A DNA stretch of 64,000 nucleotides from Dipetalonema caudispina (lineage: Eukaryota; Nematoda; Chromadorea; Rhabditida; Onchocercidae). Position numbers and translations under genes: made by a program. Each line of letters opens with the position of its first letter. The first letter of the stretch is position 1. The stretch covers positions 62,001-126,000 of the forward strand of contig JABVXV010000095.1 of NCBI GenBank assembly GCA_013365325.1. The letters are read 5' to 3'. Of the stretch, positions 1-13,728 are shown piece after piece. The notes beneath the pieces were generated by a model that had not been told where the DNA came from, did no database searches, and saw only the letters and a list, made by a program, of their open reading frames with translations.

Positions 1-3000
1 GGAACCATATTTTAACGCATCGTATAGCAATTCTTTTTAAAAACGCGTAGTGTAACAACAGATATGTTCCTCATCAATCTTTTGATGTGACATTTAGGAT
101 TTGAAATTAAATCGATTGAGTACTTTTGAGCAAAGTCTACAAGTGACTCTTGCAATCATATATTCATATGTTTTACTGTGGTTGGGGTGTATTCTCGAGA
201 GAATAAGGCCGAAGATGAGTTCAAAAACAAGGCCTATGAAAAAGTTTGCAGAGATTTGAACGATATCTTAACTTGAAGCTACATTTTAATCTTTACAGAA
301 TTTGTCAACAAATCTTTCTTTCAAGATAATATGCTTTTAAATTTGGAATTTAAACAAAACATATTAATTTTATTTTAATCAAGTCATCATTTTCCTATTT
401 ATATGAATACAAAGATTAGCAACAAACAAGAATATGGAAGGTATGAAAAAATGTGGTATCATATAAAAGTACTCGTAGTGACTTACTGTTTATGTCAGCC
501 TGAACAATAATAGGGTACTAATTAAATGAAGTAATTTTTTGTAATCAAGTATAACTGATGAGTCGTTCACTGCCAAAATAATCAGTAAGTAATGGTTTGA
601 TAATTTGATGAATTGCGAGTTTATTTAAGAAGTGCGTGTCCTAAATTTAAAGTATGTGTTATACGACATTTTGGGAAGAACACATAATCTTGATAAGAAA
701 CAGTTATAGTTATGATTGAATTGTTTATTCTATTAAAAGGAACCGTAGTGGTGATACACCCAAATATCAAATACAGAAATTTGTATATTTTGTAAATCAA
801 TACATTTCATAAGTTATCTGTTCACTTTGAGCCGCATGAGCGTAATTACTCTCGTGGTGACATATATGATGGTATCATCTAATGATACAATAATGATTAT
901 AACTTGTATGAGTCACTAAGTTTTGGGACATAGCGGTTAGGTTCTTTGTACAAGAAATATGTTCATGGTGAGAAATCATGATTACTAAGCTGATAGTGAA
1001 GAATTATCATAAAAATACGAAAAAAAAAACAAACTGAGGAAGAGAGAGTATTCAAATCATTCACCTTCTAATCAATATCTTATCACATTCACACACATTT
1101 ACAGCTTCATTCACTTCTACCCTTTTTAAATGAAGTTCTATTTATAACTGATAGTTCTGTGAAATACAAATATACGCCATCTCGTCATTTTCTGCGATGA
1201 AGCGTAAAAGGTTAACTATGTTAATGATAAATGATATTTTGGTACTGCTATGATGATATAATATTAAGGGAAGTATCAGTGAGTGATAATCCGCGATTCT
1301 TGAACCTCTTAGCTTACCCAAGTATCTATTTGCTCTAGTATCACTACTAAGATATACGGAAAATTTTTCTAGTAGATTTCTTTTTTTTCTCAGCAGTACT
1401 ATATATATATTTCTTTTTTTTGAATAAGATTCATCAAAGGGAAAAAGAAGTAAAGGATATGAAACCTGCTGAAGAGGAATATATTCTTGAACTTAGACAC
1501 TTCATTCCACCTTCACTTATCCTATTTTTCTCACTTTTCCTCCTTTTTTCTTTAAAATGATAAAAAGTAGAATGTACGACGAAGTATGGCATAAAATACA
1601 AGATTACCATAATTGAATTACAAACTCATTGAGTTTTGTGGGAGTTGTCAGGCGGATAACTTTAAAAACAGCAATATATCGTGAGGTTCCCATAGAGCAG
1701 AATAAAGATTTAAATTCTGTTTCTTTCTCTTTCTCTTTAGATTTTTCGATATGTCGTAAAAGCATTTATAACAATATGAAAGAAAAGTATTCTGGCAGAA
1801 TCAGAGGACAAAGCTTAAAATAACTTAAACATTACCTCTATGATTTTCATCATCAATTTAATTTCTAACTTGTTCTACATACTCTTTTCTTGAATAATAC
1901 AAAGAAAGAAATAAAATGTTAAATGGATCGTTCTCTACTACACTCCTAAACTTATCCCTCACCGATATCCAGAAATTAATTTTGATTCCCACGGCAACTT
2001 TTGAATTGCTGCTATCATTAAATCTTTTACATTTTTTATTTCTCCCATCATTACTAACAAAATCAATTTGTTTACGAGAAATAACAAGTCATACTGTGTT
2101 TCGAACATCAATTATAATCTCTAATATAAAGTATTATCAGAGCACTTCTATAAGATGCCATTTCTTTTTCAACTGATAAGCGAACATTGATTCATTGATT
2201 TGTTTATTATCAAAAATATTAGTCTAATGCAGAAAAGTGTGAGATCTGACATACCAGACACTAAAGGCCAATTTCAGAAACCACTTGGCTCACATTTCGA
2301 ATACATATGTAGTCGACTTCTAATAAACATACAATACTTGCGCATACCTTTGGCAAAAATTTTGTACTTAGAGTCAGAATTGAATAATAACAAAGATATT
2401 GAAAGAAATAATAGATATCTGAGTTACTCACAGGTATTTAGCAAAGTCATACAGTTTTTCTGGATTCTTTATTCTTCTCGCTGAAACTTTATCAAATCAT
2501 AATCATTCAAGTAAGCTTAGCTTATTAAGTTAACATACAGTTAGTCCGTCTTGAATACTATCGTAAAAACTATAAATCTCTAATTAATGGATTTCAATAA
2601 GTTATATGGCAAATTGTTCTTAGTATATAAGGAAACATATGATCGAGTGCATCTTTCCGGACTGGTGATCGTTTGACCAATTCATTAAATCGGTAGTTTG
2701 GAAGTCTAAAATATTACAAGTTAGTAACGACGCGAGGCAGGATATCCAGAATACGGAAATTATTTTGAGTTAGTGACTTTTTTCAAAATTGGTAAATGTT
2801 TAGCTTTTTTTTTGTGTCTTATAAACTGAGCCTTTTTACAATGATAGGTAAACAGATTTTCTGCGCATTTCCTGTTAGTCTATAGAATATTTCAGGCATT
2901 TCGTTTTATCAAATGATAAGTACTAATTTATCATCGTCTTAATGAACTTAAATGACTCCATTTTTGCCATTTCCTTTACGACGTAGTCATCTGAGTAAGC

Positions 3001-6000
3001 CGAATTCGATGGAAAAGATAACATAAAAATAAGTTTACCATTTTTCAGATAGTGGTACATTGAAGTATTCAGTAACGCTTCAATAACATAAGTGACTGAA
3101 TCATCTGCTGTGTTTATTATAAATAAATTCAAAATCATTTGTAATTGAAAACACCAAATAATATTGTTTAAAATATCGTAAAGGTCAGTTATTTGATCCA
3201 TTCATTTGGTCTACTGATCTTGTGTCACTGAGAGCATTAAAATATTGAATAAGACAAAAACTTTTGGTATGGAAGTTCGATGTGTGCTCAACATAACCTC
3301 AATATAATTGGTAATCACAAAATGGCAAAACCAAAACTACTATCATTTAGGTATGAACTACCTCTCTTAACTAAAAATTTATCAGGTTCAGGGGAACAAG
3401 AAAATATGAGGAAGAGACAGGAAGACAGGTTACGGTAAATGTAAAAGGTCACTCTGAAGAGTAATTCGTTTTCTGGCTAAAACATACAATGAATAACCTC
3501 ATAATTAGTCAATAATAATTATGAATAGTTTCTCTTTCCCACATTCATGTAAACAAAGAAAGTTTTCCAAGCACTTAACAATTAGTTCATGTAGGAAGTT
3601 TAGTGATCTGTTTGTCGAATGGGTAGAAGTGACAAATGGTTATCAAAAGGATTCTCGAGGTCAATTCAAGGTTAGTAAAGGTTTTCTAGTGGTTCATTTT
3701 GCCATCTTATGTTTAAGGTTGTTTATTTCAAAATGTTTTTTCATGGAGCGAAGAGTCAATAAAAAGAAACTGATCAAATGAGTCATATTATTTTCATATG
3801 TTTCTCTATAATTTAACATTTTTTGAACAATAATATTTTAATAATTAATGACACATTTCAGTAATTAAAGTGTATTTCTCACTTCTAATGATTTGGAAAC
3901 TTTTCAGAGTTTTGCAGGATATTCACTTTAGTAAATATATATTATATACAACCTGTTGATCTCACACTGATAAACGAAGGAAGGAACGGAGGAGAATCTG
4001 TTGAAGAAAATGTTGTTGATTCAGAATTACAAACTGTATTTGAAATTTTGCTTCAAAATATTTCAATTTGTCTGTTGGAGAGAACTGGGATAGTTTTACA
4101 CCGTTTTACAACTTTCATATGAACTATTTTTGAACGGATAGTCTTTAGTATTTCTTTAACACAATATATCATATTGGGAAGTGAGCAAGAATATTGCTAA
4201 GGATTCTGTAAAATTGTAACAAAACTGTAAAGTGTAAACAATTAAACTTTGGAAACAGTTAGAACAACTTCTGCGATGATAAACTATTTTTCTCCTTTTG
4301 TTTCAATTTTCTGGCAAGACATGACTTAACGTATTATTTTATATTTCAGTCTTCAAAAGTAAAGATAAAATTCTCCGTTCCATTATGTGGTGAAAAATTT
4401 CAAATATGAATTAAAAAAAAAACTTAAACAAGTTTTTTATTAATGCATAAACTGAGATGATTTGTTTTAAATTTGTATTTTGAATTTAATTTTGAAAAGA
4501 AACAATGAGAGGTGCAGTATGAACAAAGAGAAAGATTCAAATTCTTTCGAGCTCTGTCCATAAACTCATAATATGTATGAAAAACAATTAAAGCAAAAAA
4601 CAATAGTTCTATTTGAGGTAAACAGATACATCGTTTCTAGCCTTTAAACTCTTTTTATATTATTTCATTTGGACAGCAATATCAAATGACTTTCAAACTA
4701 CTTCATTTGAAGATACAAATTTTAGGAAATGTTAACGGTGGATAAGCTAACATAAAACAGCTATAGAGAAGCCCATTAGAAAGTTGTCATAAGTATGCCT
4801 CATTAGTTTAATAGAAACTACTGTTAAACATAACAATGATGTGTAACCAACATAGCAACCGGAAATGCAAGCAATGCAAGCAATTGTTTTAATCCTCAAA
4901 TGGTTCATTTAGCTAAGAGATAAAAAAGTAAGTGGTCAACTTTTAACTGGCAATGATGACCCTTCTTTGAGTGGTGTGATACTTGTCGGGAAGGAAGTAA
5001 ATTTACTGCTTTTCAACAGAATGTGTTATAAAGCAATAAGCGAATGACTTTTCGATTATGGCGCTGCTACGATAGAAAGATAAGAGAGAGACCTATTCAA
5101 AAGGAAGTTATTAAAAATTTTGTGTGAGGGTCTATTTGACTTTCTTCATATGTTTGTGACAGGTATTTTGATGTCCTTTGCACCTTGTTGAAGTGGTGGA
5201 CAGTGTAGGAAATGTATATTTAGAAGAAGCAAAACAAGTAAATAGGTGCATATTTAAGAAAGAACCATAACCTTATGTAACAACAGTACTTTTTTGAGGC
5301 ATCAAGAATAATTAGGACTGGTATTGAAGTATGAATAATGTTATCATTCTTAACATTAGCATTTCTGAATCAGTGATAGAGCAACAAAATATCGTTTATG
5401 TTATCAGAATGCCTTGAAAGAATTTAACCGACCTCATATTGTTCTCTCTGAAAATGCCGTTGAATATCGTTGTTCAAGGTATGAATAAAATTCTTTTCAG
5501 AATGCGAAAAGAGAGAATTTTATACAAATTCTTTCAAATGCTATCTGAAATCACTGAGGTTAGGATCTTTAGGACAAAAATAATTCTAAGTGAACTGTTC
5601 AGCAATGAAGTGAAGCAAATAATCTTTTGCTTGAAGTGCTTTCCCTAATTTTCAAATGAAATTTTTGAGTGAAAACTTCTGGATAAAGATTTCATCGTCT
5701 GAAAGCAGTTCATTTATCCCACTTGAATACAAAGCGTTTAAATGCATAGTCCGAAATGAAGCAGAAAAATAAGCAAATTAATTTGATTCACTCAAATTCA
5801 AAACTAAGCAGCCTTAGAGCATGTAAAAAATAAGATTGGGAATCTTTACACTCATTAATCGTCAATTTTTATTAACTTTTTGAAGTATTCCTATTTCCTA
5901 CCATTACACAGAAGAATATTTTCAAGTTATAAGTGAACTGTTAGCAACCGTAAAATGAATTAGTATTGTTTGGCTTCTTCAAAATAAATGAAAGTAAAAA

Positions 6001-9000
6001 AGCATTAGTTCCCCATAAATTTAAATTTCTCAAATTTCTGTTGCAACAAAAATTTCACCGTAGTTCAATAATTTTTATGGATGTTATCTGCAAAAAAAAA
6101 AAAAAAAATTCAAAGGGAAGGAACAAGTAACAAATGAATTTTACCATTTTTATCGAATTCTCATCTTCTATCTCAACTAAGATAGAAAAGTAATGAGGTG
6201 ATGACATTGCCATTGTTTGTGATGACATCGCCACTGCTTTCTCGGAAAGGATTTGAATTCCGCCCCAATCAGAGGATGACACTTAGTATTTGCTTTAGCT
6301 TTCAAATTTATCTCTTGATTAGACAGAACAGAGTAATTCGTTTGAACTTTTCATCGATGAAAACATTCAAGTAAGAAGATCAAAATTTTTTTAATTTCAT
6401 TAAATGTAAGTCCGAAAAAATGCTGAAATAACAAGGCTTCTCTCATCCCAAAATTTCCAATTAAAATTTTGAGAGCTCAATTTAGACTCACAATGATACT
6501 TTGATGATAAATAAAGATATTCAAATTAACAAAAATTGAGTGAAACAGCATGCATTGAAACCGACCATTTTCATCAAATCATGAATTACTACTACAAATT
6601 ACAATCAAAATTTTTGGAATGAAACCAAGATGGTAAGAAAAATATTAAAAGAAGCGACCACTTGGCGTATGTCGTTAATTCGAGTTTTTATATTAATTTC
6701 CGTAAAATGATGATTACGATTCTGATTAGAAGATACGGTAATAGCTTTTAATTTTTGGATTTACGAATTCTTAGGCCTAAAAATCTTTTCCTTCTAATAG
6801 AATTGCATTTTCCTCTTTCGTCCGACAACTATAACGAGAAACTTAAAGGATACGGATAACTCATCAAATTTTCCTCAGTAATAAAAATTTTAAGCCCATT
6901 TTAAATGAATGTCAGTGTTTTATTTACGACCTGAACAGCAATTGGGAAAACTTTTCTCATCATGACTGGATGCAAATTTAAAAATTAAAGCTGTTGAGAA
7001 AATTAAAGCTGTGCTTCTTCGTTTTCAGTAATTCCCTCAATGCTATCTATAAACTAATTGTTATTTATACTAACAGGAACCATCGGATTCCTGACATTTT
7101 CTTATTATGAAAACAAAGAATTATCAGTTAGTGTTACTCGGCTCTTTTCTTGCAATCAAGCAATTAAAATCTTCAATCCGACCAGATGGTTTCATGAAAG
7201 AGATAAGAATTCCCATTCCTTTGCATATGTTTTTTGCTTCAGTCTCATACTTTGTGTCAAATCATCGAAATGTACTTAATTGAAGTAACAATTAGGAAGA
7301 ATTTAGTATAATTAAGTGTTAGTACATTTTTGTATCATTCTTATGACTCTTCCTTAATTACTGACCATTTAATGACCGTGAATCATTGCAATGTGGAATG
7401 AAAGTAAGGGATAGGGCGGGGAGAAATGTAAAATTCAAAAGAATTAATTAGAATTGCTGAAATTGAAATAATTGAGTTTAGGCGAGGATGAAAATCTAGA
7501 GCGAGGAAAAAAAAAAGAGAGTTGTAAAGAAACTACGATGTCTGAGAGAAAGAAAGCTTAAGGTTCTTCAATACTACAAATTTTCTCCTCTAGGAAACAA
7601 TGCAAAGATCAGTTAACAATAAAATATTAAAATTTTCCTCAACCAAATGCACTGCGCAATCAAAACACAACGCATTGGAGAATAAGTATCATTTGAGGAT
7701 CGAATTAATGATTTAACGGGTATAATGGATCCTACTGCTGTTATCATAATCTTTATGTTATCGATTAACAGATCAAAAAATATCTTGAAGTACTTCAATC
7801 ATATCGAAAAGAATTAGAATTTTAGATGATAAATTCACAACTGAAGCGTTACTTTGAAAATTTAATAATATTTACTGATTCGTCATCACTTTTCATAACT
7901 CGTTTTTCAAGAAACATGCTCTTTTGTGACCTTTCAAAGGTTTCTTTTTTGTACTACTATATCATAAATAAGAGAATTAATTAGTTAATTCTTCAAGATG
8001 AATGACTAGAAGTGAATAAATAATATTTTTTTTTTTTTCTAGGAAGTAGTAAAATACGTGGATTTTAGATTGACTTATTATCCTTTCTTAGTTTAGTAGT
8101 CATTATTTATAGGTGCTGCTTAAAAAGGAAATCCTTGAATGCTGTAAATCTTTCATTTATGTAACACCTAAAAACTTGTTTACCTATGCTGATTACCTGC
8201 GTTGTAGGTTATAAATATATGTACGAAAGAATAACTGGCCTATTAGTTTATAAAGGAAAATAGAATGAAGTCGCATATGACTTTGAGACTTTTTCAATAA
8301 AATGAATGTAAATGTCGTCATATTTCGTATGGAAAAGACTTTGCTAATGACATGACATCAAGTTCATTCGTTCACTATTACAATGCAGTAGCAGTTCTCG
8401 AGCTGTTAAATGTTATTTCGCACATGAATAATTATTGCATGCTTAGTGCACTTATAGCAATCGTTTTAGAAAGTGAAGGCTTTTCTTATCTCTTTTTACC
8501 CTGTCTTCAGATATGATAAAAGAATGAAAATCACTGAAGTGTTAGAAAAATGGATTAAAGAGAAATAGAGATTGAGAAAGTATTGAGTTTATATTAAAAA
8601 TGTATTTTATAATGTATTTTTTAAATTCCGTATTGTCCTTATTTCATTCGTTTGAACAGACAAAATGATAGAAATAAAAGGAAGAAATGACCGAAAAAAT
8701 GGAAGAAAAAAGAAGGAGACAATGATGATTCTGATGATTGAAAACTGCCATCTAATTAGGATTTGATGGACAATTGAGACCATATCGATAAAAGAGTAGA
8801 AATGAGACACGACCAGATGGGACTTGGGCTCTCAAGCTTTTTTGTGACCAGAGATTATTAACAGTAGCCCTATGACAAGATAGATTCTAAGGAAAAGTGT
8901 GGAGAAGTTAATTCTGACAAGCAATAATTTATTGCAGAGGAGCTGAATGATAAAATGCATTACAAGTAAGAAGAATTTCTGTCCTAAGAGGCTTATGGAA

Positions 9001-10647
9001 AACGAGAAAATTGTTCTGAAATCAAGTGGAAAAAAGGCAATTCTTAACTGCGAGTTATATAAATTGGAAAAATTTATTTTCCAATTTGCAAATACACAAA
9101 AAATCCATTGCATGGACCGGAAGCAATTCACCCAAATTTTTAAGCTTAAGCAATTTTCTCGAAAAAAAGCTTTCGAATAACATTGTTTGTTGACTTGAAG
9201 ATGACTGACCTTTTCGCAAAGTCTTAATTTACCGCATTAAATTTCTCAAAATTGGCTAAAATTGTTAACATGTTTGAAAATTTCAATTAACAAAAATTCC
9301 CACTAAAATAATCCATGAACATTTGAAGGAAATTCTTTTTTGCTAAATTTTGACCCACATAAGTAACCCAGGTATTAGATTGCGCTTTCTTTGATATACA
9401 TAGTTATAATAAGTAATAAATTATTATGCATTATGATTTCATCGATTTAATTACGATCTGTACTTAATTCTCTCCAGCTTTATAGACAAAAAAAAGAAAA
9501 ATAAAAGTGACGATCTGCCGTGAAAATCATTTCGAAAGACTGAAATTCATACTAAGCTATTAATTTCATGTCAACATAAAAGATTTCCATTATTAAATTC
9601 TAATTGGAACAGCCTTACGGATAATATATAAAGAGGAATTAGTAAAATCTATTAAGTATGAATAAAAGAAGTAAAAACAAACAGTTTCTTTGTATATTAG
9701 ATTGATTAGATCATAGATTTTGCATCAAATTGCGAGTAGTAAACTATTCAAATATAACAATTTTTTTTTTGCAGCAAATATTTTCTTTCTCTTAATTTGT
9801 GCTTATAACAACAAAATATCACCTCAAAAATAAACTTGTCAATAGAGAGAGAGAAAGAGAGAGAGAGAGGGAGAGATCAGAAGCCTAAATTAATAAATAA
9901 ATGGCGACAGGAATGAATGCAGGAAGATGTGAAATACAGCCCCTGGCAATTTCCTTCATTCACTTCATTTAAATTTGTGTTATCCAAACCGAACAACTAG
10001 TTACTTAAAAAAAAAAAAGAGAAATTCATCATTAAAGAATGCTGCACGCTTGCAATCCCAACACATACCAATCTCTCATGATCTACCATATATTATAATA
10101 AAAGCATTATTGATAAGCTGCTTGCAATATATTAATTATAAATAACTCATACTTTATTTTTTGCATGTGTCGGAACTTATTCCTTGATTTAGACTTCTTT
10201 CTTATCCGTTCTGAAGTGTACTTCAACATTTTGTAGATCATAAGAATAATTTTAAAAACAAGGCATTTATTGCGAAGAGAAAACTTATGAATAATTTATA
10301 ATTAAAGTCACTGATTGCATACACAACCTATCTAATCCCTCAATCTGTACGGAAATTCCTCGTATTTTTTGATTTGTTTAAACACTGTCAAATTTCTGCT
10401 AATTTCTTCCCTAAATTGCCATAAAAACATTCCTTCTAGAACTTATCAGTAAGTATCTTTTCATTGATGTAAAACAAAACTACTCCTCTAATATGGCGAT
10501 CACCACTGGCATGCATATCTTCACGTGCATAAGGTTGATAAAGCCAATAACAATATATTTCATTTCAAAACGATATACATATGACAGTTGAATCAATTAA
10601 ATCGCAGGAACACATCGTTGTCTTCCAATATCGTCGTCTTATGCTGT
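1..10647. other. Gene-poor AT-rich region
   Basis: No exon set with matching splice sites or a recognisable protein was found on either strand. The longest open frames are 60 to 99 codons, AT-driven, and often overlap on both strands (for example 8832-9131 minus and 8947-9180 plus). A 92-codon minus frame at 2923-3201 was considered and not supported. Short homopolymers occur (poly-A near 6091-6107, poly-T near 8029-8039). This stretch lies 3' of the WDR47-like gene and may hold its 3' UTR near the right edge. Confidence 0.6.
9845..9876. repeat. (GA)n microsatellite
   Basis: Imperfect GA dinucleotide repeat of about 30 nt in the gene-poor left part of the window. Confidence 0.8.
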
Positions 10648-13645
10648 TCAAATATTATGCATCTCGTTCTCGTTCTCGTTCATTGTACAAGATTCTTTAT
10701 CTTCCAACTGCCACAAATTCAAGGCACTTTCATTATCTAACGTTGCAAATGACGGTTTTATTGGATGCCATCTAAATTGCTTTAATTTGGTGAGGATACT
10801 CTTCAAACATTCATATTCTGAAGGAAACTAATCGGTATACATGTGATGTTTCACCTACACCTCCCTTTATCCATGTCAAAGATATCAACAAACTTGAGGA
10901 CAATGCATTTCCTGGTGCAATTTGCAACAATTGATGATTCAGGCATTTGAAACACATCTCGTAAATCACATAGACTGATTCTGAAATTGATTATAAAGAA
11001 GGAAGGGGAGAGAAAAATAAATAAATAGCAACAATTAGTGAAAATTGATAGGAAAGAGGAAAAAGAAAATCCTCACGAATTAATTACAGTTGAGTTGAAT
11101 TCGAAAACAATAATCGAAAACACAAGATGATAGATCAGTACTGTTAATTTTCATTTGAATTTGATTTTCAAAGCATTACAACCTTTTTTCATCAGCAACA
11201 GCCATAAACCGTTGTGAGTTAGCAATACGAAGGCATGAAATTGGTAGCGTGGAAATCCGCTTGGTTATAATTTTCTTAGTTGATGATGTATCATATACAT
11301 GCGCTTCACCGCTTCCATCACCACGTATCAAAATTCGACCGTTACCATCCACGTGAAAAGCACCCGCTGCTTGATAATTAACAAATAATCAATAATTTTC
11401 AGGACTTGATGCACAACATAACATAAAACTCTGTCAATATATGTTGTATGGGAAGATGCAAAGATTATTTTTACAAAAGTAAGGATTAGAAAAAACGTCC
11501 TTAACTTAATCCTTGAGACCATTTCGTATCACAGTTCAAGAAAGAGATTTAAATTAGGTATCGGCAGCAACTTTACTGCTTCTTTAATGAAGACATGGGA
11601 AATATGAAAAGGTATGAGAACTGTAATATGCTTCGTACTGCCTTGTTGCTCCCCGAAACCGTACATCACAAAAAATATACTTCCAGGTTTTGTAAGTGGA
11701 TCGAATACTCTGACAGCTTCAGTGACACGCGTATCCCAGATACGGATCGTTTTATCGGTCGATGAACTCGCGAATAGACAACCACCCCACGTGCAAAGTG
11801 CTGTTACCATACCTATAGCATAAGCTGGAATTTTGAGGAGCCAACCAAATTTCCTTCCCCTACTGATTTAAAATCAGCTTCAATTCATCAATTCTAGACC
11901 ATATTTTAATCATTTCTAGCTTTTATTTCACAGTGTACTCAGCGAAATTTGACATTTACAATAACTTTAAAGTGTTGCAATTTAATTATGGCTATGACTT
12001 ATAAAGCATTCATTTCCGCGATCCTTTACCTTAACTTATATTGATCCACAGTTGGTGATACCTGAAGAGTTCTTTTTTGCCTAAATCACTATCTGTTATC
12101 AATATCCTCCTAATTGAGATAACTTACCTTTATGGCCCTTCAAGACACGAAATGTAGTGCCCGAAGAGCAGTCGGTAATACAAATTTGACGACCCGTACC
12201 GGAAAACAAGATGTTGGAATGATTGGCTAAATCTTCCATAAAAGTAAGTGCCCGCACGGGTTCGTTCATCGACATACTAATTCTCCGGCTTCCTGAATTT
12301 ATTTTAACTCATTTTAAGGCACTCGCCACTTATGATAATAGGATCCATAGGCATAAAGGCCTCCTTGTTTCTACTTGACTACTAGATATCTGAATACTAG
12401 TTACTGTCTTATTACTGATTTACTGCTAACTAGAAAACACAAATGCTGTTGAAACTCATTATTGGAACAGAGCAAAACATTGAAAATGAGAACTAAATAG
12501 AGAGAATTTCATAGCAATACCTACTTCATGGAAAAACAAATATACGAGTATTTGAATTAAAATAAACCATTTTAAAGTTAAAACTACTGTTTCATTTAGA
12601 CCTGATTTAGATAGATCAGCTCGAAATGAGGATAACTCAATTTTATTCTCATTGGAACAGGTAGCAATCAAATCGGCCGTTGGATTGAATGCAATATCGG
12701 TGATTCTGGACTGGTGCCGTTCGCATGAATCTGATACCACCAGTTCTCCATCCCTTAATACTCAGCCAATAAAATGCAAATTTTGTAACTAATGAGTAGG
12801 TTAGAATTTTAATCATACAGTTAAAAAAGCTGGAATTTGCAGTGTGTATTAATAACTCCTGTCACATGCCCTCTCCATTTTTCATTTCCAAAAACATGAC
12901 AATTTTTTTCTAATTCCCTCAGATATTAGCCTTCTCTCTCCACATCTGACAGATTAAGCATTCAATTACAAATAAGGAAAAGGTACAGACTACGAATTAT
13001 ATCTCATACAATCAATACAGAGAAGTCAGTAATACATCATTAGTAATAAACAACAGTAAACAAATGACACACGAAATGCATAAGGTAACGAGTTGACCGT
13101 TAACTTCACCGATCAAAAATGAAGAACCATCAGGACTGATATCGAAACATGATGCCCTCTGACTTAGGCAATATCTTGTACTCTTCCATTTTGACTTGTC
13201 TGAAGTCTGCAAATTATGCTTCACCTTGAGGTAAATTATACATCTCATTCATCATTCTGTTTTCATTTCTCAAATACATATGAGCAAAAAATTTTGAAGG
13301 TCACAAATTTTCTAATATTACGCTCAAATCTCAAGGATTTGTTAGTAGAGTTTATTGAAAACTTTTTATATTCCTTATTAAATTATTTCCGTCACGCTTT
13401 TTTTTTCACTACCAAACTGTGGTACTGCTTATTTTTCCATACAGGTTTGATTATCTAGTTGTTAACGCTAATTTACTGCCATAACTAAATAATGATATAA
13501 TTACATAACTTCAAACATAATTTAACTATAATTACTTAACTAAGATTATGAGAATTTCAAATGCATAAAAAGAATTGCTCACGTAGAAAAGGAAAGTTAC
13601 CTGAGAGAAAAGAGTACCAAAGATACTAAAATCAGAAGACGACAT
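10648..13645 (-). CDS. WDR47/nemitin-like WD40 propeller protein
   Basis: Eight exons: 13601-13645, 13071-13206, 12602-12760, 12128-12292, 11681-11812, 11183-11366, 10855-10980, 10648-10771. All phases match and the sum is 1071 nt, giving 356 aa. WD-type blades are visible throughout, e.g. ITDIAFNPTADLIATCS, a STDKTIRIWDTR blade, and a last blade CRWHP...ALNLWQLE. From memory, the order and the motif run VRALTF-ITDCSSGT-LKGHKG-ALCTWGG match the C-terminal propeller of vertebrate WDR47 (nemitin), a neuronal microtubule-associated protein. The N-terminal LisH/CTLH and linker half of WDR47 is missing. The start ATG is chosen because an in-frame TGA lies about 40 nt upstream. The 3' site of exon 6 could be 11366 or 11369 (one codon difference). 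The last exon encodes an Asn-Glu repeat from a hexamer repeat. Role is inferred from homology only. Confidence 0.8.
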
Positions 13646-13728
13646 GTTTTTTTTTGAACCGCTTTTATGCAGTTTATCAATAAAACAGTTCTTTCAATTT
13701 TTGATCATCCATCTCATCTCTGAAACGA
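13646..13728 (-). promoter_or_regulatory. 5' leader and probable splice acceptor of WDR47-like gene
   Basis: A TTTCAG acceptor (reverse complement of 13721-13726) lies about 75 nt upstream of the chosen ATG and could be a trans-splice site or a cis acceptor. The leader then carries two short upstream ORFs. One begins MDDQKLKELFY and stops at TGA. A 9-nt A run directly precedes the main ATG. The upstream ORFs could damp translation of the main frame, or one could be a remnant of an earlier coding exon. Confidence 0.35.

Noticed and set aside
2923..3201. 92-codon minus-strand ORF as a gene
   Set aside because: AT-driven composition, no domain, no neighbouring exon; cannot be told from chance.
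6180..6290. tRNA-like box (GGATTTGAATTCC)
   Set aside because: No acceptor stem or cloverleaf could be folded around it.
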